Source: Eulemur rufifrons (lineage: Eukaryota; Chordata; Mammalia; Primates; Lemuridae). Taken from it: a stretch of DNA of 64,000 bases. The position numbers and the translations under genes are program-made. Shown in pieces: positions 41,940 to 53,951 of this stretch. The stretch is taken from contig NC_090984.1 of assembly GCF_041146395.1 (NCBI RefSeq), positions 82,719,114 through 82,783,113 of the forward strand, in the 5' to 3' direction. The notes under the pieces are model-generated. The model made no database searches, had not been told where the DNA came from, and was given only the letters and a program-made list of their open reading frames with translations. Position 1 is the stretch's first letter. Each line of letters starts with the position of its first letter.

Positions 41940-42150
41940 TGCGTCTCCATTATAAGCTATTGGGGTCAGAGGCTGTGACTTCCAGGGCCCATCAGGAATC
42001 TGATATTGTCAGGGTGGCTTGACCAGAGTATATGCTCAAGAAATATCCAATTCTCCATTCTGAACCTCCCTTTGCCCCCAGTGCCTAGAATAGTGCTATA
42101 TATGTACTTGGGACTCCAAAAATATTACTTGAAGATGGTAAGGACATGAA
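41940..42150 (+). mobile_element. Possible L2 LINE 3' end
   Basis: 'ccattataagctattggggt', 'cagaggctgtgact', 'cagtgcctagaatagtgcta' and 'tacttgggactccaaaaat' loosely follow the L2 tail. Strongly decayed and possibly two fragments. Confidence 0.35.
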
Positions 42151-43077
42151 ATAAATATATTTCAGAATTTTCGGCGTAAGCTCTACATACCACTTTCATC
42201 TCCCAAACTGTACTTTGCATATTTTGTGCTGCAAAACAAATAATAAGTAACAGCAGGAAGGCTTATTACAAGACTTGCAGATGAATTATTGCAGACTAAT
42301 AGCAATCTTGCCCCAAAGTAACATCTGACCTAATGCATTAGTATGATTACTCTCAGCCTCTGAGTGAATTTAAATCATTTTTTTCTTCCTCTCTCTTAGT
42401 AAGAGCAGTGATTAACCTGTTCGTGAAACAAGACAAATGGAACTGGAAAAATAAGACTCACAAGCCACAGAATATGACTAATGGTCAGAGAGAGGCTAGC
42501 AATACCCAGAGGTCTGCCCTGGGCTCGCAGTTGGCTCCCCTAGCTGGGCCCCACACCCCGCCACATGGTCTGTGTGCTTTGGGCTCTGCAGTCTGTCACA
42601 TGTAGCAGGAGCTGTGGGGTCTCCTGCCCAGGCTCTGCTGCTGTAAACCACTGTTGCTCTGGCTGAATGCAAGGCTGGAAGTGCCAGTGTCCAGAATCCA
42701 GCAGATAAGCTTCTGCTGCAGGCTTCTCCTTTCTGAAAAGTGCCCTTGTGGAAAAAAAAAAAAAAAAAAAAGGTATTTAAGTACTGGGGGCCCAAGGCTT
42801 GACAGGATGAAGTGGAAGCATTATTAAGTTAGATAAACTGAACCTTGGATGATTATGAGATTGCCTTTCAGGGAGTAGAAGGGGCACTTTCAGAAGCAGA
42901 CACCCCCCATGTCCCGAAATATTCCTCATGTACTCAGTTAAGTCAAAGCATTTTGGTGCAAGGGTAACTCCTCGGGTGCATTTCTTCTCCTAATCTCCCC
43001 TGCCCTGCAGCCTGAACCCCAGGCCTCACCTGACTCCTTTGTATTTTGTACCAGTTAAGATTTAGATCCACCAAATA
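42151..43077. other. Unassigned spacer with a 20-base poly(A)
   Basis: A run of about 20 A bases ends near 42771. No Alu or L1 body was recognised immediately upstream of it. No gene seen. Confidence 0.4.
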
Positions 43078-43345
43078 CTAACAACAGATAACATTTATGA
43101 AGCACTCATGCTTCACGACGTTAGCCAGGCACTGTTCTAGCACTGTGTATGAACTCGTTCAACTCTCACAGCAACCCTATAAAGCAGGATTTAGATTTTC
43201 CCCTAATTTATGGTTGGACAAATTGAGGTACGAAGAGGTTTGGTAACTTGCACAAGCCCACAGAGTAGGTAAGTGGTAGAGCTGGGATTCATGCCCGAGC
43301 AGGTCTACCCCTGGAGCCCACTCCCGAGCGCTGCACTGTGGCCGT
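43078..43345 (-). mobile_element. MIR SINE, near full length
   Basis: 'aacagataacatttatgaag', 'gccaggcactgttctagcac', 'caactctcacagcaacccta', 'acaaattgaggtacgaagag' and 'gtggtagagctgggattcat' cover most of the element in reverse. This is the most complete MIR in the window. Confidence 0.88.
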
Positions 43346-43449
43346 GCTGAGAAAGAATACCAGGGAGAGATGAGGAAGTGAGGGGAGAGGACATGTGGAA
43401 GGAGATGGCCAAAGCTTCTTTGCCACTCCTCCTTCAAGAGATGGAGTCT

Positions 43450-43915
43450 ATCTGGGCTGGCCCTGTGACGTGCTTTCATCAACAGAACGTGGCGGAAGTG
43501 ACATTGTGTATGCTAAAGGCCTAAGTTTTGAACGGTCCAGTAGCTTCTGCTTTTCCCCCCTTTAGAAGCCAGGTGTAAGGACATCCACGCTGTTCTGCCA
43601 GAGAGAGAGGCCGTGTGGAGAAGCCCTGGAGGATGAGACGCCCCATGGAGGAGAGGCCACGTGGGAGAACACTGGGGCGCCCTAGCTGACAGCTGACCCC
43701 AGTTGTCTGAGAGAGCCCTTAATGAACTCCTGCCAGTCAAGCCCAGCTGTGGCCAGTGAAGCCATATGCGTGAACCCAAGTGAGACCAACACAAGAACCA
43801 CCCAGTCACTCAGAGAACTGTGGGAAAAAAATAAACCATGTTTTAAGGCTCTGAGTTTTGGGGTGGCTTGTTACATTGCAACAGATAGACCAATGCAGAT
43901 GATTATTGAAATATT
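43450..43915 (+). mobile_element. Old interspersed repeat, LTR-like, family unassigned
   Basis: 'ctgggctggccctgtgacgt', 'gaacgtggcggaagtgacat', 'tggaggatgagacgccccat' and, near the end, 'aaaaataaaccatgttttaa' with 'ggggtggcttgttacattgc' recall a common mammalian repeat. Its AATAAA lies close to the 3' end, as in solo LTRs. I cannot name it with confidence. Confidence 0.4.
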
Positions 43916-43984
43916 TGACCTTAGTTCCTTCTTACCCTGAAAGTTTATGGCTCAGTGAAGTGGAATAAGCACACTTGGCTGAAA

Positions 43985-44215
43985 CAGAACCTGTGTAGGA
44001 AAAGACCACAAGGTAAGTTTAGGGCTGGATGAGGAGGGCCTTCGGGGCCACCCTAAGGAATCTGACCTTTAACTTGTAGGTCCTGAAGCTGTCTGAGGAG
44101 GGAAGTGACGTGAGAAGACAGTGTTTTAGGAAGACTAACACGGCAGCAGCATATAGAAAAGCATGTGGACATCCAGAGCAGATGTGAGCAAGGAGGCAGG
44201 GGGGTCTGATTGCTG
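43985..44215 (-). mobile_element. L2 LINE fragment
   Basis: 'ctggatgaggagggccttcg', 'aggaatctgacctttaactt' and 'gaggagggaagtgacgtgag' match the reverse L2 segment also seen near 13020-13110 and 33290. Confidence 0.6.
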
Positions 44216-44379
44216 ATCCAAAAAGATGCGGTTGAAAATTACTGTGCAACAAGCCACTGAGCACAGAATCAAGCATTCAGCGTCGAAAGCACAGATGTTT
44301 TCTGTCTTAACTACAGCCTCTATCAACGCTTTATTTTTTTAAACTATGAGTGTTCTTTCAAAAATCCATGGGAGGATAC

Positions 44380-44600
44380 ATAGTGTGTGGTTAAGAGGCT
44401 GGGGTTTGAAACAAGAAAAACCTGGCTTTAAATCTGTTCTCTTCCCACCTCTAGCTACGTGACTCTGGGTAAGTGACTGAACCTCGCTGTTTCTTAGCTT
44501 CTTCATCTGTAAAATGGACATAATGGTGCTAGCCTCACATGGGGATTGCAAAGATAAAAAGAGATGATGTCTGATGTGTTACTTTCAGTAAATGGCTAAA
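44380..44600 (+). mobile_element. MIR SINE
   Basis: 'tagtgtgtggttaagaggct', 'tttgaaacaagaaaaacctg', 'tacgtgactctgggtaagtg', 'cttcatctgtaaaatggaca' and 'taatggtgctagcctcacat' give the forward MIR from end to end. Confidence 0.88.
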
Positions 44601-44974
44601 TGCCCAAGTAATACAAATATTCAGATGATTGTTTCTCTTTCATGTAACAGTCCAGGTTGGGAGTTTTAGGTTGATGGATGGCTCTTGTTCACACCTGCTT
44701 GAAAGAAAGCGCAGTGAGAACTGTCTTCAGTGCATGCCTTCCAAGGTTATTCCGGTCATTGCCATTCTAAAAAGGAGAGGAGAAAAAGAGCATGAAGGAG
44801 CATGCCTAAGAGGTAAGAGCTTTTATGGGGCTAGCCAAGAAATGGCACACACCTCTACTCACATTTCTTTGGCAAGAACTTAGGCAAGTGGCACACTGGC
44901 TGCCCAAGGGGCTGGGGAATCCCAGCTAGAGTTCCATACGGATAGAAGACAAACAGGGAGGGAAGAGCTGGGTA

Positions 44975-45119
44975 TTAGCATTACTGAGCTGTAGACCAAT
45001 CTCATTGCACGTGTATGCCACCAAACTGCACATCTTGCCAGGGATGCAGCCTGGGCATCAGGATTTTTAAAATCTCTTCAAGTGACTCTAATGTGCAGCA
45101 GATTTTGCAGAACCAATGG
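44975..45119 (+). mobile_element. MER5-like hAT fragment (first of three)
   Basis: The right half is clear: 'gcagcctgggcatcaggatt', 'tttaaaatctcttcaagtga', 'ctctaatgtgcagcag' and 'agaaccaatgg'. The left end is poor. Confidence 0.6.
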
Positions 45120-45191
45120 CTTAAGCCATCATCACTTGGGTTTTCTATTGCTTGGGGCTGATATTATTTCTAACCTACAGGTTCTCCGGGG

Positions 45192-45352
45192 CAGTGCTTC
45201 CCATCCTTGTGCGAACATCAGAATCAACTGTGAAGCTTTAAAAAAATTTCAATGCCCCATCTGTACTTCAAACCAATCACATCAGAATTTCTGCATTCAT
45301 AGTTTTTAAAGCTTTCCAGGTGATTCCAATTGCAGCCAAGTGTGAGAACCAC
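45192..45352 (+). mobile_element. MER5-like hAT element (second of three)
   Basis: It starts 'cagtgcttcccatccttgtg', continues 'aacatcagaatcaactgtga' and 'tttccaggtgattccaattg', and ends 'tgtgagaaccacc'. The order fits the MER5 family. Confidence 0.7.
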
Positions 45353-45420
45353 CACACTCAGAAAAGGTAAAATTGTTGAGATTTCTCTCTTGGACACCTC
45401 TCTGCCTCATGGGTTAAGAC

Positions 45421-45575
45421 CGCACTTCTCAAACTTTACTGAGCATAGGAATCACCTGGGGTCTTTGTTAAACCGCAGATGCTGATTCGGCAGGTCTGGG
45501 GTGGCACCTGAGATCCTGTAGTTCTAACAAGCTCCCAGGTTAGGCTGACCTACTAGTTCATGGACCACACTAGCA
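45421..45575. mobile_element. MER5/MER58-like hAT element (third of three)
   Basis: 'cgcacttctcaaactttact', 'aggaatcacctggggtcttt', 'ttcggcaggtctggggtggc', 'ttctaacaagctcccaggtt' and 'catggaccacactagcaag' follow a Charlie-group element of the CAGTGGTTCTCAAACTTT type. Confidence 0.7.
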
Positions 45576-45788
45576 AGGCCTTAAGCAAGCAAGGAGTCCT
45601 GTAACTCTCAGTTATAATTTAGCAGTTAGTTACATGGATGAAGATATTTGATGATCAGTGAAGACTAGCATATACTTTCTTATTCTTTCCTCCAAGGGAA
45701 CTATCATCCCATAAAAATATAAGGAATACTTCCATATTTCAAACTTGCTAGAGGGATGTTTCAAAGGAGACATCCCCAAAAAGAAGTA

Positions 45789-46101
45789 CAGTCATCCCTC
45801 TGTATTCCAGGACCCCCATGGATACTGAAATCCAAGGATGCTCAGGTCCCTGATATAAAATGGGATAGTATTCGCATACAATCTCTGCATATCCTCCTGT
45901 ATACCTTACATCATCTCTAGATTACTTATAATATCTAATACAATGTAAATGCTATATAAGTAGTTGTTATACTGCATTGTTCTTTTATTTGTATATTTTT
46001 TGTTGTGTTGGTATTTTTATTGTCTTTTCCCCCCAAATATTTTCAATCTATAGTTCGTTGAACCCATGGATGTGGAACCTGCAGATACAGGGGGCTGACT
46101 G
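45789..46101 (-). mobile_element. MER2-like Tigger-group DNA transposon
   Basis: It starts cagtcatccctctgtattcc and ends ctgcagatacagggggctgactg, an imperfect inverted-repeat pair. It is flanked by TA on both sides (45787-45788 and 46102-46103), the Tc1/mariner target. The interior has 'acatcatctctagattactt' and 'gttcgttgaacccatggatg'. About 313 bp, near full length. Confidence 0.9.
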
Positions 46102-46599
46102 TATTCATTAGACAGCCTCTCTTCGAGGAAAAATGACTTGACCTTTTGTCCAAGGGAGCTAGAAAATTGTAGGCAAAGAAAGTTTGCGTGTCATCATCTT
46201 TTATTTTAAACTAAAATTTTTCACTTTAACAAATTTTTCTCTCTTTAATAAGAATGCAGTGACAACTTTTAGAAGAAAATGTAAGAATGCTTTCTTAGAA
46301 AGGACACAAAATGAGTACAAACCACAAAGGAAATGGATAAGTTTGACTACCCTGGAATTAAAACTTCTGTGCATCCAAAGCCCATTAAAACTGTGAAAAT
46401 ACAAGGAATATCCACTTCCTCTTCTCTCATTCTTTTTCGAATTTCCTCTAAGCCTGTGCTTAACAAGGTCTGACAAACTTCCCTTTGAGAAACCCAATAT
46501 TCAATGCTCAGGCCACAGCCAACTCAACCTTTTTCTCAAAAAACTGTGCTCACTTGATTTACAGAATATTACTTGCTTTTTTCTTATTAATTTTTTAAA
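46102..46599. other. Unassigned spacer
   Basis: A/T-rich, no gene or clear repeat. Confidence 0.4.
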
Positions 46600-47560
46600 G
46601 AAATATTATATGCACATACTTACAATTGATTCATACTTGAAGACTTACAAATAAAAAACAAAACCTATTGTTCCACTCCTCACTTCGCCTGATGCCTATT
46701 CCCCAGGGGCAACTGCTTTCAACTCATTAGCTTTATTCTTCCAATATTTAAGTGAATAATATTCTTAAATTGCTATTTTTTTTTATTTATCAATTTTAGA
46801 TATTTGGCTAAGGTAGGATCTGCCACATCTCACCTTTGTTGCAGGAATGTCTTTCTCTTCGCAATAAATAAATATTCTGTGCAATGATCTTATCTAGTCT
46901 CCCAGCAACCTGTCACCTGGTACTTTTAACATCCATTGATTCTTCTAGGCTTAATCCGTATTACAATGGGATTGCAAATGGTTGTTTTTCTAACTATCAT
47001 TATGTCCACATTTCTTATCCAACATGTCTTCTTTCCTTTCCTTTTCCTTTCTATCAATAATTTCAATATGTTGCCATTAGTTATACACATTATAATTTTT
47101 GGTGCTCCAATTTTTCCACATTTGGCCAATGGAGCCATTTAAGCTGGTTCCTGTAAACTTTGACATGATTCCATCAGTCTTTGAACATTTCTTACTTTCT
47201 GGAACAATCTGGACATGTGACAACAAGATATCAAGGCTCTTCCTGCACTAAACATGGACTTAGCCATTTCCCCCAAAGAGCCTTACCTTCTTTTAGTGGA
47301 GAAATAAATAAAAACCACATATTACTCTACTATCTAGAGCTAGCCACTCTAAACAGTTAGTGTACTTATTTCCAGGCTTTTAAATATGTATCTATAAATG
47401 AATTTTTAACTGTAAATTATGGGTTGATACTATGTATTTGGTATTGTACCCTGCTTTTACCAACTATGTCATGAGCTTATTTCCATGTTATTAAAATTCT
47501 TTAAAATTATGATTTTAATGTTTTTATTATAGGAACTGTATCTTAAAGTTTTTTGATCTT
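46600..47560 (-). mobile_element. Probable LINE-1 (L1ME-type) 3' fragments
   Basis: 'ccccaggggcaactgctttc' near 46700 and 'aaacagttagtgtacttatt', 'tccaggcttttaaatatgta' and 'gagcttatttccatgttatt' (47350-47490) resemble the reverse of old L1 3' ends. The middle part is unassigned. More than one copy is possible. Confidence 0.45.
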
Positions 47561-47929
47561 TCCCAGAGAATCACAACTACCTATTGTGATCAAACTAAAA
47601 CCATTCCACAGCTATTAAGCTACATCCTAAAGCTCCACTAAGTAATAGGGCATTAGCTGAGTATCAAAATGTAATAATACTGTGGAATAAACAGAAATTT
47701 TCAAAAGGCAATATATTCTCTGTATTATGCCAACCATGTGAGATTTACTAGTTTCTGTGAGTACATGCATTTGAATCTAGGCACTTTAATTTCTCAAAGA
47801 TATCCACCTGATAATAAAACACTAGGGACTTTATTTTTAAGTGTCCAGAGATAATTGATTTTTTAAAAATATAGCTGACAAACAAATAGAAAGGGATTAC
47901 TTTTCTTCTACTTCTTCCTTGCTATATGG

Positions 47930-48105
47930 GTATTTACTACATTATTTAACTGCTTTGTAACTTACTTATCTATAAGATGAGACTAATAGTAGCTTCTTCT
48001 ACATAGCATTGTTGTGGCAATTAAATTAAGTAATAATTAAAGTGTTTATCACAGGGTCTAGCATATAGGAGGGACTCAATATATGCTAAGTATTAGAATT
48101 ATCAC
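47930..48105 (+). mobile_element. MIR SINE
   Basis: 'cttacttatctataagatga' and 'gactaatagtagcttcttct', then 'cacagggtctagcatatagg' and 'agggactcaatatatgctaa' are the MIR core and 3' end. Confidence 0.75.
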
Positions 48106-48594
48106 TGCAGGCTAAGATGATGAGTAAGATTTGAACTAACTTTAATGGTAAAGCAGGAATTAGGCTGATGGTAGTGCAACAGAGGGGCATTCTGGGAGAA
48201 AGAAAACCATAGCACAGAGTGCAGAACACACGAGGTGTATTGAGCAAACCTGTGGAGCCACAGTTGTAATGATTAACCAGGAGTGCTCTCCTGATAGCAT
48301 GATAGCGCAGAGTAAGCATTTACCTTCCATTCTTCTTTTTTGGCATATTTCTGTTTATACAAGTCTAGTGCTTCTGCTGACTTGGATTAAGCAATAGAGG
48401 TAGTTTTTTTTAGGGAAGGAGTTGAAAACTTCCCACTGGAAAATGGAAATGCTAAGCTGGATTTTAGTGGTGCCCAAAGAGATTTTTACAGCTTTGAAAA
48501 CTTTTAAATGTCCACATGATTCCAAGCTTTCCCTACTCATGTGTCCTCTTTCAATTCTGATAAATTTCTAAGAGGTACTCTGGCCACACTAACA

Positions 48595-48780
48595 TGGTTA
48601 TAAAGTGGTCAAGCATATGCATAGACCACTTCTGGCTGTGTGGCTAAAGAAAAATTGCTTAATCTCCCAGGATCCTAACTTTCCTCGTCTTTAGCACAAG
48701 AATTAGAATACTATTGTCTACTACGTAAGGTCACTGTAAGAACAAAATGCAATGTCATGTATGTAGCACCAGTCCTATAT
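48595..48780 (+). mobile_element. MIR SINE (diverged)
   Basis: 'gtgtggctaaagaaaaattg', 'cttaatctcccaggatccta' and 'cgtctttagcacaagaatta' follow the MIR order. Confidence 0.6.
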
Positions 48781-48999
48781 ACAGGACAAACAACAAATTG
48801 TAGTGTTTATTTATGATGATATATTTGAGACTGAAAATGTTTCCAGTTTCAGCACTCAGATCTCTCCCCATTATATGTTTCTTATCAAATTTATAAGCTA
48901 GAATCTCTGTCCAATACATTGTCTTAAATGTGGAGTACTTACATATCAAAAAAAGAATCTTCTGTGTCCATTCCCACCATACGTATCCACGCAATTCAT

Positions 49000-49110
49000 C
49001 CATGCTTTCCATAAACACGGACTGAGCACTTGACTATGCTTCACCGTGCTGGGTCCTGGGCATTCGGAGAAGGTGCACATACCTTAGAAAAGGTGAAAAT
49101 ATTCAAGTCG
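49000..49110 (-). mobile_element. L2 LINE 3' fragment
   Basis: 'aaacacggactgagcacttg' followed by 'ccgtgctgggtcctgggcat' fits the reverse L2 end. Confidence 0.45.
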
Positions 49111-50360
49111 CCTGTGATAGTGTTCAGAGTTAAAGTTAGAATACATGTTTGGTTACAATGCTGCTTATTAGGCAAGTGGAAAATTCGAGTAAATATAAGA
49201 GGTAAGCCCTTTAAGAAGACATATCTTCCAGAGAGCCTCTAAGGCAAGAAAGGCATCTGATGGCTTTATCTGTGAGCATACTCTCTCATGTCACCATGAA
49301 TGGGTGAGGGACATGGCTATATCTCTGAAATGTTTCAAGTTCACTCTTGAAGGATTTGTCATAGCAATGGTGGGAGACTCATGCAGCCATCTTCTAAGAG
49401 TGCGACAAACTCAGTGACTGGAGCCAGCAGTGAGTATTTCAATTCTGGGACCCCAAGCAATATATTGGGAAGGGCCCTTCTCTAGCCCGCAGCTTCTAAA
49501 AATGTGCTGAGCTTAAAGTTTTGGCTCAGGTTGAGGAGATGTTCTGCAGAATGTTTCTGGGGTAATGCAGTGACCTAAGACAGGCTACTCTAAGTCTCCC
49601 TGGAACACCCACACAGCTCAGCCATATTCAGCCATGAACACTTAAACAAGAAAAAGAGAACAGTATATTGACACAATAGGGAGAAAGAAGAAGAGATGGA
49701 AATGATACCACCTTGCTAGATTCTCTCATTTATCCATTAAACATGTAGTTTTGAGGACTTTTTACAGCTCAATGAACCTGGCATGTCTTAAGGCATTCCT
49801 CTCCTTGGACGAAGTGACTCAGAGACACAGTATTGATAGCTCCTGCGAACCACAGATTATTATTCACAGGGGTCCCTGTGGGGATGGTCCCAGAGGGGAT
49901 AGGGAGAGGGTTGGGAGCCATAGAGGATATCATTCTATGAAATGCCCGCTGCAGCAGCCCCAGCTCCTATTAGGAAAGAATCCACTGGTCTCTCCCTCAT
50001 GTCTTATTAGAGGTGAGATTGTTATTCCTCATTGGCTCATTTACCCCCACAATCCCATCAGAGAGAAGGTAATCTATGGTTATTGGCTCGATTTCTCCAC
50101 CTATCTGAGGGACACAAGTTTAATAAATCAGAGCATTCTTCTGGCTGGGTCAGATTGACCAGGGTTAAAGTAACATTTTCTTCATGACACGTTTTGAGCT
50201 AAACCATTCTCTGTATCTAATGCTTCTATTTTCAAGGGGGGAGGAAATATACTAATATTCAGCATTTGAAAATTCTTAATACACAAGATGATGCTCAATC
50301 TACCTTTTCTCCTAAAAAGCTAGCACTAGATAACCACAAACAAAACTTTAAAAAAAGTAG
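49111..50360. other. Unassigned spacer
   Basis: No gene or named repeat. A 135-residue ORF at 49751-50158 has no recognisable motif and sits in an ordinary intergenic context. Confidence 0.4.
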
Positions 50361-50657
50361 GTCTGGGCATGGTGGCTCATGCCCATAATCCTGGCACCTT
50401 GGGAGGCCAAGGCAGTAGGATTGCTTGAGGCCAGGAGTTTGAGACCAGCCTGAGCAAGAGTGAGACCCCATTTTTACAAAAAATAGAAAAATTAGCCAGA
50501 CATGGTGGTGCATGCCTGTAGTCACAGCTAATTGGGAGGCTGAGGCAGGAGGATCCCTTGAGCCCTGGAGTCTGAGGTTGCTGTGAGGTAGGCTGATGCC
50601 ACTACACTCTAGCCCAGGCAACAGAATTAGATCCTGTTTCCAAAAAAAAAAAAAAAA
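50361..50657 (+). mobile_element. Alu SINE (old), plus orientation
   Basis: It starts 'gtctgggcatggtggctcat' and ends 'gcaacagaattagatcctgt' plus a poly(A) of about 16 bases. It has many substitutions, no A/T-rich lemur linker and no clear target duplication, so it is older than the copies at 18510 and 53616. Confidence 0.93.
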
Positions 50658-51500
50658 CCCTCATTTTCTGTAAAGATACTTTCAGGGGCAAGTAACAAAA
50701 ACCCCAACTCAAACTATGTTAAAGAATTTACATTATCACAGAACAGAAAGAGCAGTGGCCGGAGAGTCATCAAGGCCGGTTGATTCAGTGGAGCAGCAAA
50801 GTCAGCGAGGATCCAGGCTATTCTGGTCTCTTCACCCAGCCATCATTTGTGTTGGCATCATTCTCAGGGAGGTAGTGAGGTGGCTGCAACAGCTCCAGCT
50901 ATCAAACCTAGACCTAACAATATCTACAGGAAAGACAGAGAGACAAACTTCTTGCTGCTGTATCATGGGAGCCTTGTCCCACAAGCTCCATCAGATTTCA
51001 GTTCCACTCCATGCTTCATTGGTTCCTTAACTCAACACTGGCATGGAAAATGGAATTGCACGTGGCCATCAGTGCCACCCCTAGACCTACAATGGGGGCA
51101 GGGTCACCTGAGGCACTTTGTTAAGTGGGGGAGGATGGAGGTCTGAACAAATCAGGGCTCTTCTAGTGAGAAAGTAGGGGAAATGGATGTGAGGTGGGTT
51201 ACATTTGGTTACAGGAAACAGAGAACCTGCCTTACATGTGGCTTAATCAAAAACTTATTTCTCTCTCATAACATGAATTATTGCCTTAGTTGGCTGCTGG
51301 TATTGATTCAGCACCTGGATGATGTCATGGTTGGCAACTTGGTGAGCTCTTGACCTCTCCCTCATGCTTGCATGAGGTCCCAAGATGGCCACTCAAGTTT
51401 CATACACCATGTCTGGATTCAAAGCAGGAAGAAGGGGGAAAGGGCCACGCGCTGTATAAAATGTTGTGTAAAGTGTGCTGGAATCTGTGGGTCATATGCA
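50658..51500 (+). repeat. Two related-looking decayed repeats, family unassigned
   Basis: Two segments (about 50680-51130 and 51195-51500) each open with an A-rich '...aagtaacaaaaacccc...' or '...ggttacaggaaacagaga...' block followed by 'acatta'/'acttatttctctctcata' text. These are typical of an old interspersed repeat whose name I cannot give. A 178-residue ORF at 51350-51886 overlaps the second and is not supported as a gene. Confidence 0.35.
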
Positions 51501-52130
51501 AAAATCGGTTTAGTCTCTCTTCCTTAGAAGAATTCAACGATTTACATGGGGAGACACAACATACCCCAGAACCACAACATGATGTCAGCATCAGGAGAAG
51601 CATACAAACGACTCCTACAGGAGCTGCCTACCCCCACCCCTACCTCTGCTCTACCCCACCCACCTTGTTGCAGTCCTGCTGGGTTACTGGGCTCACTGCA
51701 GCTCCGGGCAAGCTTCCAGAAATCATGGCATGCACACCTGAAGTGAGCAGATCGGTGTCTACTTGTCCTTTAAGTGGACACCACTTTTCTGTTGGGAAAA
51801 CAGATAAGTATAGCAGACAGGCTCTTGGAAGACCACATTGTCCTGGCAGGGGTCCAGGGTGGCTGGGAATAGAAAACATTGAGTAGGTCTGGCGGCAGAG
51901 CAGTTGAGGTGTGGCTGGATGTGACCGAGGACAGTGCCTCTGTGACAATGACATTATCTGAGCTTCGGTGGGCTTTCTGCTCAAGTTTCAGACAGTAAGG
52001 CATCTACTGCTGGCTGCCGTCCAAGTGACATCTTACATTTTGTGACCACCAGTTAAGTTTGGAAGAAGTTTATAGAAAAGCAGCAGATAGTTATTTGTGT
52101 GTTGCTGTACTTTCCATAGCATTTTAAATT

Positions 52131-52132
<2 letters not shown>
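51501..52132. other. Unassigned spacer
   Basis: No gene or named repeat seen. Confidence 0.4.

Positions 52133-52162
<30 letters not shown>
52133..52162. repeat. (GT)n microsatellite
   Basis: About 14 uninterrupted GT units ending in GGGTGGGG. Confidence 0.97.
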
Positions 52163-52167
<5 letters not shown>

Positions 52168-52359
52168 GCATATATGTCTTACTTGCCTTTATACCATTAC
52201 CCTAACCCTTGGCATAGTAGGCACCCTCTCCACTTTAGTAACACGCCTGGACAATCCCTGTGTCACCCCACCATCCCACCAAGCGCCTCTTCTTCCCCGT
52301 CTCCTCAGCTGTGTTCCTACCATGCTTTCCCTTCACACACAGATTTAGTAGAAAATCTG

Positions 52360-52840
52360 ATCCCTGAAGGGGCACTTCAATGATTCTCTGTGCTCTCCAC
52401 GGCACTTGCACCACTAACCCCAGCTCTCTCTTCTTGGATTTTGAACCCCACTCTCTCCTGATTTTTGTTCCTTGAGGGTTTCTTTTCAGGGACCTCTTCT
52501 TTAAATGTCTGTTTTCCTCTGAGCCCTGTCCCAGGCTCTAGGCTCCATTTTTCACTTTCTACATCCTCCCTCAGTCCCTCGTCCAAATTCACAGTTTAAA
52601 ACTCTGCTTCTGTCTCCAGCTCAGCTTTCTCTCTCTCTCTCAAACTCCATGCGTTCTGGGACATCGCCACTAGCACATCCCACAGGTATGCTGAACTCAA
52701 CAAGTCAAAACTGTAGATGACCTCTTACCCCCAAATGGAATTCCTCTCTTTTTAAAGGTCACCAGCATCCATAAGGTAGAAGCCAGCGAGTCATCCTAGA
52801 ATCTTCCATGCATGCATTTCGTGTGTCAGGGACCCTTATT
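52360..52840 (+). mobile_element. L2 LINE fragment
   Basis: 'ccactagcacatcccacagg' then 'tatgctgaactcaacaagtc' and 'gagtcatcctagaatcttcc' match the L2 ORF2 segment around the LNxxKTE motif. The upstream C/T-rich part is consistent. Broken frame. Confidence 0.6.
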
Positions 52841-52864
52841 AAGATATTGCCATCTGCAACTGAA

Positions 52865-53403
52865 GAGTCCAACAATGGGATAAACATATTATGGTACATA
52901 TACAATGGGATATTATTCAGGTTTAAAAAAGGAGAACCTGACATTTGTGACAACTTGGATGAACCTAGAGGACATTATGCTAAGTGAAATAAACCAGATG
53001 CAGAAAGGAAAATATTGCGTGATCTCACTTATATGTGGAATGTTAAAATATCCAAAAAAAAAAAAACAAAAACCAACAAAACCAAAACCTCAAATACATA
53101 TAAACAGAGAGTAGAAAAGTGATTATCAGAGGTGGGGGTGGGGGCTGAGGGCTGGGAGGGCATGGTGATACGAAATGGGGAGATGGAGGTCAAAGGGTAG
53201 AAGGTTTCAGTTATGTAGAATCAATAAGCTTAGAGATCTAATGTACAGCATGAGGACTCCAGTTAATTGTATTGTATACCAGAAATTTATTAAGAAAATA
53301 GATTTTATGAACTTTTAGTTACTGTAAGATGATGGATATGGTAAATATACTTGACTGTAGTAATCATTTCACTATGTAGGTGTATATCAAAACATACCTT
53401 AAA
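52865..53403 (+). mobile_element. LINE-1 3' end
   Basis: 'caatgggataaacatattat', 'caatgggatattattcaggt', 'attatgctaagtgaaataaa', 'ccagatgcagaaaggaaaat' and 'agtaatcatttcactatgta' are in LINE-1 3' order. It abuts the Tigger-type element at 53406. Confidence 0.9.
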
Positions 53404-53615
53404 TACAGTCGTGTGCCACATAACAACCTTTCGGTCAACAAAAAACCACACATAGAACAGCATTCCCACAAGACCATAATGGAGCCAAAAAATCCCTATG
53501 GCCTGGTGATGTCTTGATCATCCTGACCCTGTTTAGGCCTAGGCTAATATGGATGTTTTTGTCTTAGTTCTTAACAAAAAAAGTTTAAAAAATTAATTAA
53601 AAATTTTTAAATACA

Positions 53616-53951
<336 letters not shown>

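Noticed and set aside
51350..51886. 178-residue ORF
   Set aside because: It overlaps an old repeat. Opposite-strand ORFs of over 100 residues overlap it, and no motif is seen.
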